Positions 29,811 through 40,372 of a DNA stretch of 64,000 nt are shown piece by piece. The notes below the pieces were generated by a model that saw only the letters and a list, made by a program, of their open reading frames with translations, made no database searches and was not told the DNA's origin. The position numbers and the translations under genes are program-made. Each line of letters starts with the position of its first letter. The stretch's first letter is position 1. Source of the DNA: a cyanobacterium endosymbiont of Rhopalodia gibberula (GTDB taxonomy: Bacteria; Cyanobacteriota; Cyanobacteriia; Cyanobacteriales; Microcystaceae); the NCBI RefSeq assembly GCF_003574135.1, contig NZ_AP018341.1, forward strand, positions 620,001-684,000, given 5' to 3'.

Positions 29811-31180
29811 AGCTATCCAGAAAACGATTAGTTTTAACTTTATATAAGAAAAGTTAATTGTTTAATAACAACTAATGTCTTAAATTATGCTAAACTGATA
29901 ACGTAAAGCTAACCAGTAAACTGTTAAGTTTAGAAGTTTTTGAGACTGAGAATTGACATAATTTCTGAAGCTATAAGCTTTTCTTTGATTTATATTTAAT
30001 ATTTTCTACTTTTCCTTAATTTGTTCCTCCGTATAAGTAAACAATAATTCTTTTGAATATAACGCTTGATTATTCTTCATTTTTTTAGTTCGATGGATAA
30101 GCGTCTAAAAACTTATTTTTATAAATTTAATCGTTTTGAAACTAGTCTAATCTTTTTAGATAAATATTCTAAATATTTCTTTTAATTGGTATATTTTTAG
30201 TTGTCTTATGTTTAAAATTGCCAGAACAGTTTTTGACTAGTCTTTTAAGTCTTTTAACTTCACATTATAGGATTTTTATTTAGTTATCTAATTAAGATAA
30301 AACCCGTTTTATTATATCAAATTTATTTGCTATTTTTTTAGTCTGTGGCATTAATTTACTTAGTAAAAAACTTTTATAAAAAGTCTCTAATTATGCCGCA
30401 TTTTTTTAAAATTCTTATTTCTATCCTTTCTGTACTAACTCTTTTACCTAAATCAACTAGCACTACATAACAACTCACTTGTTATTTAATCACATTAATT
30501 TTATTAATTACCAACCGTTTCAATATCTAAAGTTTGTTTATCTATAAATCTTAGATCAAATTATTAATTTTTTATCTATATTTTTACCGTTACTGTTTAG
30601 TGCTTTTTCAATATTTTTTTTTGCATTGATTATATCTCATATGACGACGATTAAATTTTAAATAGACCACTTTCTTTATAAGAAAAATTTATCTAACAGT
30701 TAATTTATGATTTTAATGAAGTTTTTTAGTATGTAAAATACAATAAATACAAGTTTTTGTTGTATTTATTGTTCTGATAAATTAAACTATTTCTAGTTTA
30801 ATTTAAATCTAAATAATAGAAAATTATAATTTTTGATAAATTTAAAATTTATTTAACTTAGTTAAATAGTTGACGATATAAATCTAAAATAGATAGTAGT
30901 CCTTGTATTTATAAGATAAAATTTAGACACAAAAAAATAAAAAATAATCAATAATTATGTTTTTAAATTAAAAATATTTTATATTTTTACTATGGTAGTA
31001 TATTAAATATATCTAATATAAAGTAGTATTTTTATTTATTTTAGATGATTGATGTTGTCTATTAATGCTTAACTTTTAAAGTTAATAACTCAAGGAATAA
31101 AATTAATTTTACAGTAAAAAATAGATAATCTAGGTCCTAAGATATTTATAAATAGTGATTAAAGTTAAAACTAATAATCT
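29811..31180. other. Extremely AT-rich spacer
   Basis: 1.4 kb dominated by A/T runs with dense stops on both strands. Nothing assignable. Confidence 0.5.
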
Positions 31181-31189
31181 ATACTTTTG

Positions 31190-31895
31190 ATTTCCTGATC
31201 AACATTAATGACTTAAAAATAGATAGAACTTCTATATAATGAAAATTCGTTTTACATTAACTGATTCTTTTTTATTAGTTGTTGCTGGAAAAGCAACCAT
31301 GTTATCATAACCAGAAGCTCACCTACGACCTTTAGAATTCAAAAAAGTTGTCCCACTATAAAAGATAACTTTAAAATCACCTTAAAAATCAGTCTTAAAA
31401 CTGTTAATAATAAGCAAACCTATATTCCATTTACCCACTAGATTATTCATAATAAAAAAGAAGAAAATTTGTTTATCTCCAGGTCACTTAACAGTGATAC
31501 TTTGAAACTTAATACCGCTTTCTATAAAATTAAGTACACTATTCTTATCAACAGCTATTTCAACGGCGATTTATTCTAAATTAATAGTCTAATCGGGTAG
31601 GAACTTACTAGGAACAAATGGAACTTTTTTGTGTTTGCTGACAAATTTTTTTAAAAAAATCTGTTTTTAGGGTTATAGACACAAATCTTCCACCACGTAA
31701 GTTATCCCTACCACGACAAGAATTGATCTCCGAGTAAATTTGAAAATTTTGAGAAATTTGTTGGCTAATCCCGTATTTATAATTTCATCATGGGTCAAAT
31801 TCTGAGGATTAACTAAATTTACAGGTCTATCGCTACAAACCATTAACATCTCCAAACACAGTATCAGAAAGACAATAATTTAAAACACAAAGTCT
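31190..31895 (-). pseudogene. psbO: Dead photosystem II manganese-stabilising protein
   Basis: On the minus strand the lipoprotein-like start ILCLEMLMVCSDRP is followed by NLTHDEIINTGLANK, then PFVPSKFLPD, IESGIKFQSITVK, PGDKQIFFFFIMNNLV, KTDF-stop-GDFKVIFYSGTTFLNSKGRR and ASGYDNMVAFPA. These match, in order, the PsbO segments LTYDQIRGTGLANKC, FVPGKLLTR, EKGGIDFQAITV, LPGGE..PFFF.VKNLVA, STDFKGDF.VPSYRG..FLDPKGRG and GYDNAVALPA. The conserved Cys of GLANKC is lost and at least five stops interrupt the frame. The oxygen-evolving-complex cap can no longer be made. Confidence 0.9.
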
Positions 31896-32094
31896 TTCGT
31901 TCCACCTCGTTGTGTTCGTCTCAAATTAAAAATATCTTGTTCCTATAAGTATTTTTAGTGAAAAAGATAACATATAGCGTTTTAGATAAGTTACGTTAAC
32001 AACGTCGGAGTCTACTCTACCAAAAAATCGTAACTACTCTCCTCCTCTTCCCTTTATCATGAAAATGATTGGGAAAAAGATTCAAGGAACAAGG

Positions 32095-32427
32095 ATGACG
32101 CAACAAGTAAAACCACATGAAGCCAACTATTTGTATAATCAGCAAAACAGTTCACTGTCCCAACGTTTTCAAGAAATAGTGGACATTGTCGAAACCCTAG
32201 CTTCTGATTGTAAAGGCAATACCTATGACTTGCTGTCTTTATTGCGCATTTTAGAAACTTTACACCGACAAATTCGGTCAGATATGTTTGAACCTTCTTT
32301 GCCCGATACTCGTAAGAACTTATATGAAGTTCTAAGAGATATTGAAGAAACGGGAGGTTGGCCTTATATTGAACGAATGAAACTCCAAAAATTTCTTGAG
32401 CATTGGCTCAATTCGACCTCTTTCTAA
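32095..32427 (+). CDS. Conserved-type hypothetical protein upstream of thf1
   Basis: A 110-residue soluble, mostly helical protein from the ATG at 32095 (an in-frame ATG at 32059 would add 12 basic residues). It contains FQEIVDIVETLASDCKGNTYDLLSLLRILETLHRQI and ends with a Trp-containing helix. No membrane segment or catalytic motif is seen. I do not recognise a named family. It is 144 bases upstream of thf1 on the same strand. Base composition matches the intact genes. Confidence 0.65.
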   Translation: MTQQVKPHEANYLYNQQNSSLSQRFQEIVDIVETLASDCKGNTYDLLSLLRILETLHRQIRSDMFEPSLPDTRKNLYEVLRDIEETGGWPYIERMKLQKFLEHWLNSTSF

Positions 32428-32571
32428 ATTTTGAGAGATGGCGAGAGAAAGACTCTAAGATTAGCTCGTTAACTTCCACTTAGTGGCTTGTTTTTCCTTG
32501 TCTTGGCAAAGAAGTCTTTACAAGGGACAATAGATCGCAGTTACTATCTCAATTAAATTTAAGTCTCTTTT

Positions 32572-33309
32572 GTGGATAAAGTTCGTACTGTTTCGGATAC
32601 CAAACGGGATTTCTACACCCATCACGCCCGACCCATAAACTCTATTTACCGCCGTTTTATTGAAGAGTTATTGGTAGAGATGCACCTGCTCTCGGTTAAT
32701 GTAGATTTTCGTTACGATCCCATTTATGCTCTAGGGGTTGTTACTTCTTTCGAGCGTTTTGTTCAAGGATATCGACCTCAAAAAGACAAAGACTCTATTT
32801 TTTCAGCGTTGTGTTATTCAGTTGGAGGCAATCCTGAACAATATCGACGAGAAGCTCGAACTCTCTTAACTCAGGTTAAAGGAATGTCGGTTTCAGATTT
32901 TATGGAGATTCTCAAAGCTGCTAGTTCACCAGTTCGCGGTGATGGAATATTATGTGAAACTTTACAAGCGATTGCTCAAAATTCTCGGTTTAAATATAGT
33001 CGTCTGTTTTCGGTGGGTTTATATACCTTAATAATGGAACTTGATTCTGATTTAGTCGAAAATCAGGATCAAAATAACCAAATTTTTGGTAAAATAGCCG
33101 AAGTGCTTCATTTATCTTTAGAAAAACTCCAAAAAGATTTAGATCTCTATCGTAGTAATCTTGATAAAATGGAACAGCTACTCGCTGTTGTTGAAGATAC
33201 TCTCAAAGCAGAACAAAAAAAACGACAAAAAGCAACACAACAAACACAGACAACTGATTCTTCCGTTAATTCAAACAATGACTCTAAAGATGACTCGATT
33301 AACTCATAA
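32572..33309 (+). CDS. thf1: Thylakoid formation / PSII-associated protein Thf1 (Psb29)
   Basis: A 245-residue protein starting at a GTG. The N-terminal RTVSDTKRDFYTHHARPINSIYRRFIEELLVEMHLL and VDFRYDPIYALGVV are the Thf1/Psb29 signature. The C-terminal 60 residues form a charged coiled coil (LEKLQKDLDLYRSNLDKMEQL) and a Gln/Asn/Ser tail. In phototrophs it affects PSII biogenesis and FtsH-mediated turnover in thylakoids. It looks intact while psbA and psbO in the same window are dead, suggesting a role beyond PSII or a recent loss. Confidence 0.9.
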   Translation: MDKVRTVSDTKRDFYTHHARPINSIYRRFIEELLVEMHLLSVNVDFRYDPIYALGVVTSFERFVQGYRPQKDKDSIFSALCYSVGGNPEQYRREARTLLTQVKGMSVSDFMEILKAASSPVRGDGILCETLQAIAQNSRFKYSRLFSVGLYTLIMELDSDLVENQDQNNQIFGKIAEVLHLSLEKLQKDLDLYRSNLDKMEQLLAVVEDTLKAEQKKRQKATQQTQTTDSSVNSNNDSKDDSINS

Positions 33310-34084
33310 TAGATGTATTTACGCAAAGATTTAGCTAAATTTAACTGAGAAAAAGGGAAAAGGGAAGAGTTTAGAGAATTTGATTATCTTATTATCATCA
33401 GATAATCAACATAAAACTACAATTATCAGTTTAGACTTTTTACTTTTTTCCAATCCCTAATTCTTAATTTCTAATCACCTCTATAGTTGAAATTTTAATC
33501 CAATAAAAAAAATCAACTTTCACAAATTTTACTGGCAGATTACTCTTCTTGTTGATCGTTCTCTATTAATTACTACATTAATCTGAGTCTTCTATCTGAT
33601 CCTAAGATATCAATTAAGATCTTCTAGGGATTCAGTTTATTTTTTAATAGTGATTTTATGAGAGAAGATATTTAGGAGATTTTGGAGGACTAATTTATAT
33701 TTTTCTTAGAAATTTATAGATATTATCTATGTCAGTAACAGTTGTCTACTTTTTGTTTAAAACTGCTGCATTTGAGTTTATTTATAGGTAAAATACTCAT
33801 AAAATATTAAGAATGGACACTATATCTATAGTAGTTAGTTAAAACCATAGTCTCAACTTTAGAGGGTATATAACAATTCTTACAAAGATTTATCTCCTAT
33901 TGAGAATAATCTCAGTAAGAATTATTAAATTTTTTTAAAAAAAATACCCACTAGACTGAAGCTGACCCCAGCCGACAGTCAACTTCATTACAATAAACAA
34001 TGATTATGCGATAAGCCCGAAGACTGAAGATACAATCTTTTGGGTCTGAGGGTGTGAGAAGATTAATTAAAGATTTTATTACTC
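33310..34084. other. AT-rich spacer with a nested hairpin before the SPOR gene
   Basis: 775 bases without a gene. At 33954-33980 GACTG/CAGTC encloses GCTG/CAGC, a compact two-tier hairpin about 100 bases upstream of the SPOR gene. The 33950-34080 segment is less AT-rich and is probably its leader. Confidence 0.4.
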
Positions 34085-34696
34085 ATGGATACAGCTCGAA
34101 TTCCCCAGCTTAAAAAATTGACATACGGTTTACATCAATGGTTCCCAAAACGAGTTTCTGACAGTCAACTTTGGTTGTTTTTCGTCATTCCCATTGTTGT
34201 AAGTTTTCCTTCGGTGAGTGTTTCCCAAAGTTTAGGAACTCTGCCCCCTCCCCCTCTTCTTCGAGTTCCTGAAAATGCAGTTCCTAATACTTCTACTGAA
34301 CCAAGTTCTGAATTTAATAGTTTTATTCCAGTTGAGGTAGCTCCAGCCAAACCTATGTCCCCTATGAGCGTTCGTGAATATACTTTTCAAGCCCCCACTA
34401 GCCCCCCGTCTTCTGTCCTCATTACCCCTGTCCCCCCTAAAAGCTCGGCTTCATCTTCCCAATCAAACAAGACTCCTAGTCTCTATCGGGTAGAGGTTGT
34501 TGGTAGAAATACATCGGTTTTATCTCAGGTTCAAACTGTGGAGCCTCTCGCGTTTATTCGTCAAAGTGAAGGGGTTATTCATGCAGGGATATTTAAGCAA
34601 TCCCAACAAGCTCAAAAACGGGTTGTTGAATTGCAGCGCAAAGGGCTATCTGCAAGTGTCGTTCGAGTTTATGAAAGTAAGGAACGACGTAATTAG
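34085..34696 (+). CDS. SPOR-domain envelope protein
   Basis: A 203-residue protein with a basic N-terminus and hydrophobic segment at about 28-47 (LWLFFVIPIVVSFPSVSVS; signal or anchor), then a long Pro/Ser-rich linker. The last 70 residues (YRVEVVGRNTSVLSQVQ...GVIHAGIFKQSQQAQKRVVELQRKGLSASVVRVY) look like a SPOR domain. SPOR domains bind denuded septal peptidoglycan, which fits the amidase and PBP genes elsewhere in the window. Not in an operon. Confidence 0.78.
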   Translation: MDTARIPQLKKLTYGLHQWFPKRVSDSQLWLFFVIPIVVSFPSVSVSQSLGTLPPPPLLRVPENAVPNTSTEPSSEFNSFIPVEVAPAKPMSPMSVREYTFQAPTSPPSSVLITPVPPKSSASSSQSNKTPSLYRVEVVGRNTSVLSQVQTVEPLAFIRQSEGVIHAGIFKQSQQAQKRVVELQRKGLSASVVRVYESKERRN

Positions 34697-35255
34697 ATAG
34701 GTAAAAATCGCAAATAAGCAGTCAATATATTGTTGAATTAATCGTGCTAGAGGTCAATTTCCATTAACCTTTAGTACAACTCGCCGATGGAAATATAACT
34801 GAAAAAGATTGAAGTCTTAGCGGTTTTTAGTTTATTTAACAAATCATAGGAACCTCAATAGAATACATGTTAACCTTAATTTCTCTACGTTAATTTTTTT
34901 TGTAAGTATTTACTGTACTTATTTATATGAATAAATAAAAGTTGAATTAAAAAAGTAAAAACAATAATGCTGAGCTTTTTATTATCTTGTTCTTTATTAA
35001 TTTGATCGTCGCCGCAGTAATCATGACCATAGCTCATTTTCATAGTGAACCAACTAAACCTATCCACGAGAGAAAATAGCCTTCTGAGTCCTTTGAAATC
35101 TTGTTTAAATCCATATCCTGATAAAGGAATAAGCTACAGAGCTCGTTCCCTTGTCTTTAACATTAATGTCTATGGTAGTCAAAATCTATCAATTAGCTAA
35201 AACCTGTAGAGGTCAAAAGCTGTTAACCGCTATTAACTTTTTCAAGTGAAAATTA
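34697..35255. other. Spacer between SPOR gene and cysQ
   Basis: 559 bases. A minus-strand open stretch (34885-35067) begins with a Met and ends hydrophobic, but I cannot match it; possibly an old relic. Confidence 0.35.
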
Positions 35256-36155
35256 TTACTGCTTATCAATTTTAGCTAATAATTTGATAGCTTCCTGGCA
35301 TAGAAGTTCATGACAATGACCATTACTGGCTATCAGTCCTCCCCATTGTTTAACATCTCCCTTGTTATAGGTTAGGGGTGTGCCATCAAAATTAGTGAAT
35401 TTTCCTCCTGCTTCTATAAGTATCAACTCAGGAGCAGCGAAGTCCCAATCTTTAGGAGCAGACTTACCAGATAAAGAAACATAAACATCAGATTTTTGTT
35501 CAAGAATAGTAGAAATCTTTACCCCAACACTCCCCATATAGTTACAATCTTTCAACGGTAAACTATTGATCAATTTCTGAAAACGATCATCACGATGGGT
35601 TCGACTTACCACTAAGAATAAGTTCTCCATTTGATTGCGTCCTGAAACCCGAATAGGTTTAACTATTCCGTCAGGAGTTTCGACAAAAGTCCCCTGATGT
35701 TTAGCTGCGAAATATAATTTTTCAGCTTCAGGAATACCAACTACGGAAACAACAGGATGACCTTTATAAACTAGGGCAATATGTAAAGCATATTCCCCAG
35801 TTTTATCAATAAAATCTCTAGTGCCATCAAGAGGATCAATAATCCACACCCAGTCTTGATGGATAGGATCAGATTCTTGGTAAGTTTCTTCACTAAGATA
35901 ACCAAAACTATCAGTATCAAAAACTTCTTGTAATTTCTCTAAAATATAGTGGTTGGCAGCCAAATCAGCCACAGTAACTGGTCCATCTTTTTTGTCTTGA
36001 TTAACTCCTAGATTTCCTTGATTGGCTTCTCCTCGGTAGTAAGAACGAAGGATTTCAGCAGCTCCCCAAGCAACAGAGCGAACAACATCCAAAATTTCTT
36101 TTAAATTTTTTGTTTGTGTAGTTTCCAAAATATCCTCAACTTTACTTTTTGTCAT
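35256..36155 (-). CDS. cysQ: 3'(2'),5'-bisphosphate nucleotidase / inositol monophosphatase family
   Basis: Mg2+-dependent phosphatase of the CysQ/SAL1/IMPase fold, likely hydrolysing PAP to AMP in sulfate assimilation. Motifs: YLSEETYQ (metal-binding Glu), IDPLDGTRDF (about residue 108; the DPxDGT signature) and KDWDFAAPELILIEAGG (WDxAA motif). 299 residues is typical. Its first 14 bases overlap the end of the upstream TPR gene, so the two are co-transcribed. Substrate choice between PAP and inositol phosphates cannot be settled by eye. Confidence 0.85.
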   Translation of the reverse strand: MTKSKVEDILETTQTKNLKEILDVVRSVAWGAAEILRSYYRGEANQGNLGVNQDKKDGPVTVADLAANHYILEKLQEVFDTDSFGYLSEETYQESDPIHQDWVWIIDPLDGTRDFIDKTGEYALHIALVYKGHPVVSVVGIPEAEKLYFAAKHQGTFVETPDGIVKPIRVSGRNQMENLFLVVSRTHRDDRFQKLINSLPLKDCNYMGSVGVKISTILEQKSDVYVSLSGKSAPKDWDFAAPELILIEAGGKFTNFDGTPLTYNKGDVKQWGGLIASNGHCHELLCQEAIKLLAKIDKQ

Positions 36156-36666
36156 TTTTAATTGTAAGAGGATGCCCTACCTGTCTTAAAAGTTTTTTAG
36201 TTTCTTGATAAAGAAAAGAATTTACCTGTTTTTTAAATAATTCCGCCGCCGTTTGTAGATCTCTAATAGCTCCAGGTTGATTATTTAAGACTAGACAAAC
36301 TTTAGCTCTTTCGAGGTAGACTTCAGCTAATTCATTATCTAGACGTAAGGCATAGTTAAAATCAGCGATTGCTTGGGAATAGTCGTTGATTTTACTATAG
36401 GCAATGCCTCGATTGTAGTAGGCTTCTGTATCGTAAACATTAATGCGAATCACTTGAGTAAAATCTGCAATTGCCCCTTGATAATCCCCTTTAATCCCTT
36501 TTTCCATACCTCGAATCAAGATTTCTTCAAGGTTATGAACATCATTGAACTGTTGACTCAAAAAACAAACTTTCTGGAAAGAACTATAAAGAATACTATG
36601 TCCTTGCATAAAGGGTAAAACAATCAAGATCCCAAGATAGTTAAAATAAAATAAATTTATGATCAT
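36142..36666 (-). CDS. TPR repeat protein
   Basis: A 174-residue protein with an N-terminal hydrophobic stretch (about 8-19) and then two to three TPR units: GMEKGIKGDYQGAIADFTQVIR, YYNRGIAYSKINDYSQAIADFN and YLERAKVCLVLNNQPGAIRDLQ. It overlaps cysQ by 14 bases. TPRs mediate protein contacts; the partner is unknown. ATG start at 36666, family size normal. Confidence 0.75.
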   Translation of the reverse strand: MIINLFYFNYLGILIVLPFMQGHSILYSSFQKVCFLSQQFNDVHNLEEILIRGMEKGIKGDYQGAIADFTQVIRINVYDTEAYYNRGIAYSKINDYSQAIADFNYALRLDNELAEVYLERAKVCLVLNNQPGAIRDLQTAAELFKKQVNSFLYQETKKLLRQVGHPLTIKNDKK

Positions 36667-38547
36667 CAGGGTATGAAAGACAGTTTTTTATATGTAATGT
36701 TGAATACTTATGATTTTTAGCACATCTGGGAATTCTTAGAAAAAATAGACTGTTTAATCAAAATGAATTTTCTCCATACTCCTCTTTAAGGACATTGAGC
36801 AATTTACCCAATTTCTTTTTAGTAGCTAATTGATCGAGTCAGGTTACATTAATATAACTCAAATGCAGCAGGTATTGATTGAATCTCGAAATCTAGATCG
36901 CCTGTTTACAACATTCCTTGAATAGAGTGACTAGCAATCTATTCTACCTGACTTAATGTGACAAAATTGAAAGTTCATCAGAGGTAGGGGTTTCCTTGGC
37001 AGTGGCTATGATAAATTATAGTAATATTAATGTCCAAAATAATTTAGTAAAAGAATTATAATTAATGATTTGGTAACGTTAGGAACCTGTATGAATAGAA
37101 ATAAAATAAAAAATAACTTAAAAATATATTAAGTAACGCAAATAATTTAGATTTTTTCTGATTTTTTCAAAGAAAAAAAGAATAAAAATAAATTCATAAC
37201 CCTTAATTTTTAAGAAAAACTTTACCGCTATTCGAATTATTCTATTAATTAATAAAATTTACAATAAGGTTTTTTTAAAAAAGTTAATTTAACTAAAAAT
37301 TAACCTGAAAAACAAAAGTTTATTATCAGTTACCGTCAAGAGCTAAAAAGAAGCCCAAAATAACTATAGCATGATACAAAAACAGTGGAATAGCTTTTAA
37401 AGACAATATTTATACATTCTCTAACTGTTTTAAAATTTAGGTAACATCTGTTCGAGCTAATCTGATTGTAAGATATTATCAGTTTTGTTTAAATTTAGAA
37501 AATTAGGTAAAAAATACTACAGTTCATATCCAGCTTCTTCTAAAAGTTTTTTCTTATAAAGAGTTACATTATTCACAATAACGATATATCTTGATTCTAT
37601 TCTAAAAGCTAATTTTTTAAATAGTTAAGATTTCAATATGTTTTTACTGCTGGTCATCTTAACACTTATAAAGTGAAAAAAATAAAAAAGCTATTTTTTT
37701 CACTTTAAGCTTATCTGATTGAAACCCACTATAAACAATTTTAAAAAACTTCTGATTTCCTTGACCTAAAAATTTTAATAACCCAAACAGGCTATTGACT
37801 TTACTTTTTCTTTTTCTGGTAATTTTAACTTTAAAGTTAAAATTATTTGTGCAGCTTTGAATAAGGTACAGAACTGGGAATAATTTGAAGATGATATTGA
37901 CATTAGTAGAGAAATGAACTTAGCTAAATTTTCAGCTTATATTGGTCTTAATCAAGAAATAAAGCTAATTCTTTTATCTATAAATAATTAACTAATCTAG
38001 GAGATTAAGAACTCCTGGATCAAAAACTTCAATTTATTTAGAAAATTATCGTGGAGTATTTTTTACATTAAGAGAGGTTAACAAGTAGTTAGGAATTCAA
38101 TCCTTTTTAGATAATATCTTAACTTTTTATAAAGTAGATTTTGAAGAAATTGTATGGTATATCAACGCAACATAATATATAAAATATTTTACGGTAAACT
38201 ACAACAGGAAAAAAGATAAATCGCTGAAAAACTGTAGTTTACCAAAACTATCCTAGTAAATGCTTTTTCTGCAGAGGTTTTTTAAAGAAATTTCGTATTT
38301 CTTCTCAAGAAAGCTTATTTATTAGTCTTTCTCATGAAAAGGGACTGACGTTCTTCTATTTATAAAATAAGAAAGTGTTGACCAAAGTATATCCATGAGA
38401 AACCGCAGATGATTGCAGATTTCTAAGAGCAGTTTGTATCTTATGCTACAAATTACAAGATTTATCTTAAAATTTGTAACAATAATTCTATCTCCTTCAG
38501 CATTAGCGGTGTTAAACTTACGTTTGCTGTGAATTTGAGAATAAAAA
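36667..38547. other. 1.9-kb decayed spacer upstream of gcvH
   Basis: No intact gene. Around 37840-38165 on the + strand, pieces such as NLAKFSAYIGLNQEIKL, KTSIYLENYRGVFFTLREVN and LTFYKVDFEEIVWYI can be read across frames. These look protein-like and are probably a broken gene I cannot name. The last 100 bases lead into gcvH. Confidence 0.45.
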
Positions 38548-38943
38548 ATGGACTTGGAATATCCCGATGATCTAAGATACTTAGACTCCCATGAATACAT
38601 TCGTTTAGATGGGGAAATTGCTACTATTGGCATTAGTGCTTATGCGATAGAACAACTTGGAGATATAGTGTTTTTGGAATTACCCGAAGTAGGAGATTCC
38701 ATAGAGGTTGGAGAAGTTTTTGGGGCAATTGAATCAGTAAAAGCGGCTGAGGATCTCTATCCTCCCGTATCAGGAACTGTAGTAGATCGCAATGAACAGA
38801 TGGTTGAAACTCCTGAACAGATCGCTGATGACCCGTACGGAGATGGGTGGTTACTCAAAGTTCGGGTTGAAAACCTTGATGATCATTTGGACAATACTTT
38901 ATCTGCTAGTGAATATCAAGCTCAAGTAGAAGGAGAAGAATAA
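38548..38943 (+). CDS. gcvH: Glycine cleavage system H protein
   Basis: Lipoyl carrier shuttling the aminomethyl group between the P, T and L proteins. 131 residues. The lipoylation site is the Lys in [13 protein letters not shown]. The start [33 protein letters not shown] is diagnostic. gcvP, often next to gcvH in cyanobacteria, is not here; a dead psbA lies downstream in the opposite direction. A very stable hairpin follows the gene. Confidence 0.95.
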   Translation: MDLEYPDDLRYLDSHEYIRLDGEIATIGISAYAIEQLGDIVFLELPEVGDSIEVGEVFGAIESVKAAEDLYPPVSGTVVDRNEQMVETPEQIADDPYGDGWLLKVRVENLDDHLDNTLSASEYQAQVEGEE

Positions 38944-38983
38944 CATTATTGATATGTTACTTTGCTATAAATGAACCAAAACA

Positions 38984-39011
38984 AAGGTGTTCTCGTTGTA
39001 GAGAACACCTT
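38984..39011. terminator. Perfect 11-bp hairpin between gcvH and the psbA relic
   Basis: AAGGTGTTCTC (38984-38994) pairs perfectly with GAGAACACCTT (39001-39011), loop GTTGTA, followed by AAAATC. On the minus strand the stem is followed by a T-rich stretch, as expected of a terminator for the psbA relic; it may also serve gcvH. The stem is uneroded although the psbA next to it is dead. Confidence 0.75.
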
Positions 39012-39034
39012 AAAATCAACTTGGAATGTTTGCT

Positions 39035-40110
39035 ATAAATGATAGAAGCTGTCAAAGCTGTGGGGATTTGCTCACCACTAGCTAAATCTAAGGGGGAGTT
39101 GTGAGCGTCGCGCTATTACATTATTTTCATTCTTCCAATTCCTGCACGGTTTAAGATATTAGTCTAGATACTCATCGTATAATTTTAAGAATCAAATACT
39201 GATTGGTCGAAATTAAATCAATTTAAAGTTAAAATCCATTATGTTTACTTCCATAGTTATTAACCAGATACTAATGACAGGCTATGCTCCTAAAAAAAAT
39301 AAGTGTAAATTGCAGCTATTATTAAATAATATATATTGAAAGATTAAGTGAACAAAATAACTGTTAATAGTCATACTATTATAGTTTTCTTTTTCTTATT
39401 TGAATTTGTAATTATATTTCTGAGACTCAGAATAAAAAACGATATTGTACCACTAAATATACCGGCGACTCCCAACAAATAAAATTGGTGTATCAAGATA
39501 TTATATTTTGATTGAAACACAACCATAAAACTAGAAGTTCCACAGCGAAGGATCCTCACTAATTAGGATAGAGAAGAAAAACGGTGGTTGTCGTAGAAAT
39601 ATATATACTATAAGTCATAAAAATTCAAGAAGCTATCTCTAAACGGTTAATAGAGTTCTCATTGTTTTTACCTTTAACAAAAAATTCCAATCTGAGAATA
39701 GAAAATTACTAACGAACAGAGATTTTATTTGTACAGCAACTCATCAAAGGAGGTTATTTACCAAATGTAATAAAAATGCAATCTAATAGTTTTAAATAAA
39801 GAGATAACGGCTTCAGAAATAATATTATTTCTCTTAAGAAAAGAAACTGCTACAATTTTGCTGAAACTATCAATATCCACAGTCAAATAAAGAGTGTTTT
39901 AGCTAATAAAAATTGCAATAAAAGTAATAATAAAACAAATAATTGTAGTGGAAATAGTGAGAATAAAAATAACATTAAACAAATCGATATATAGATATTT
40001 ATTAGTGCTAGTAACCAACTAATAAAATTGTTTATATAAAAATATATTTTCTCTAGTTTATAAAGTTATTACGAGAAAATAATTGCTTCATCACAACATT
40101 TAAAATCTGT
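39035..40110 (-). pseudogene. psbA: Dead photosystem II D1 protein
   Basis: Minus strand, almost the whole D1 protein is readable. NFISWLLA is followed by VDIDSFSKIVAVSFLKRNNIIS (D1: [23 protein letters not shown]), then LHFYYIW-stop-ITSFDELLY, then FMVVFQSKYNILIHQFYLLGVAGIF (D1: [25 protein letters not shown]). Further on are LIFQYILFNNSCNLHLFFLGA, HNSPLDLA and SGEQIPTALTA, the D1 C-terminus. Many stops and frameshifts are present. The iron-ligand His in HPFH is replaced. Clearly a relic of full length, not a fragment. Confidence 0.95.
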
Positions 40111-40372
40111 AATTTAGCAATAAATACGTTGTCCGAATCTCTACTCTAAAGTAGATTTATTTCTTTAGTCTATGATCAACTATTTTCCCTTTTTTGTAAA
40201 AAAAATTTTTTTATAACTATGTTCTTTATTGTTACTTTAATAATTTAAAACGGTTGATTAAATTTTAAACTCAACTATATTTACTTGAATTTTATCAAAG
40301 ATAAAAGTGATTTTTATCGAAAAACTACTTTCCAATGTAGAGTTTATAAACTGCTATTTTATTTTACTTCTG

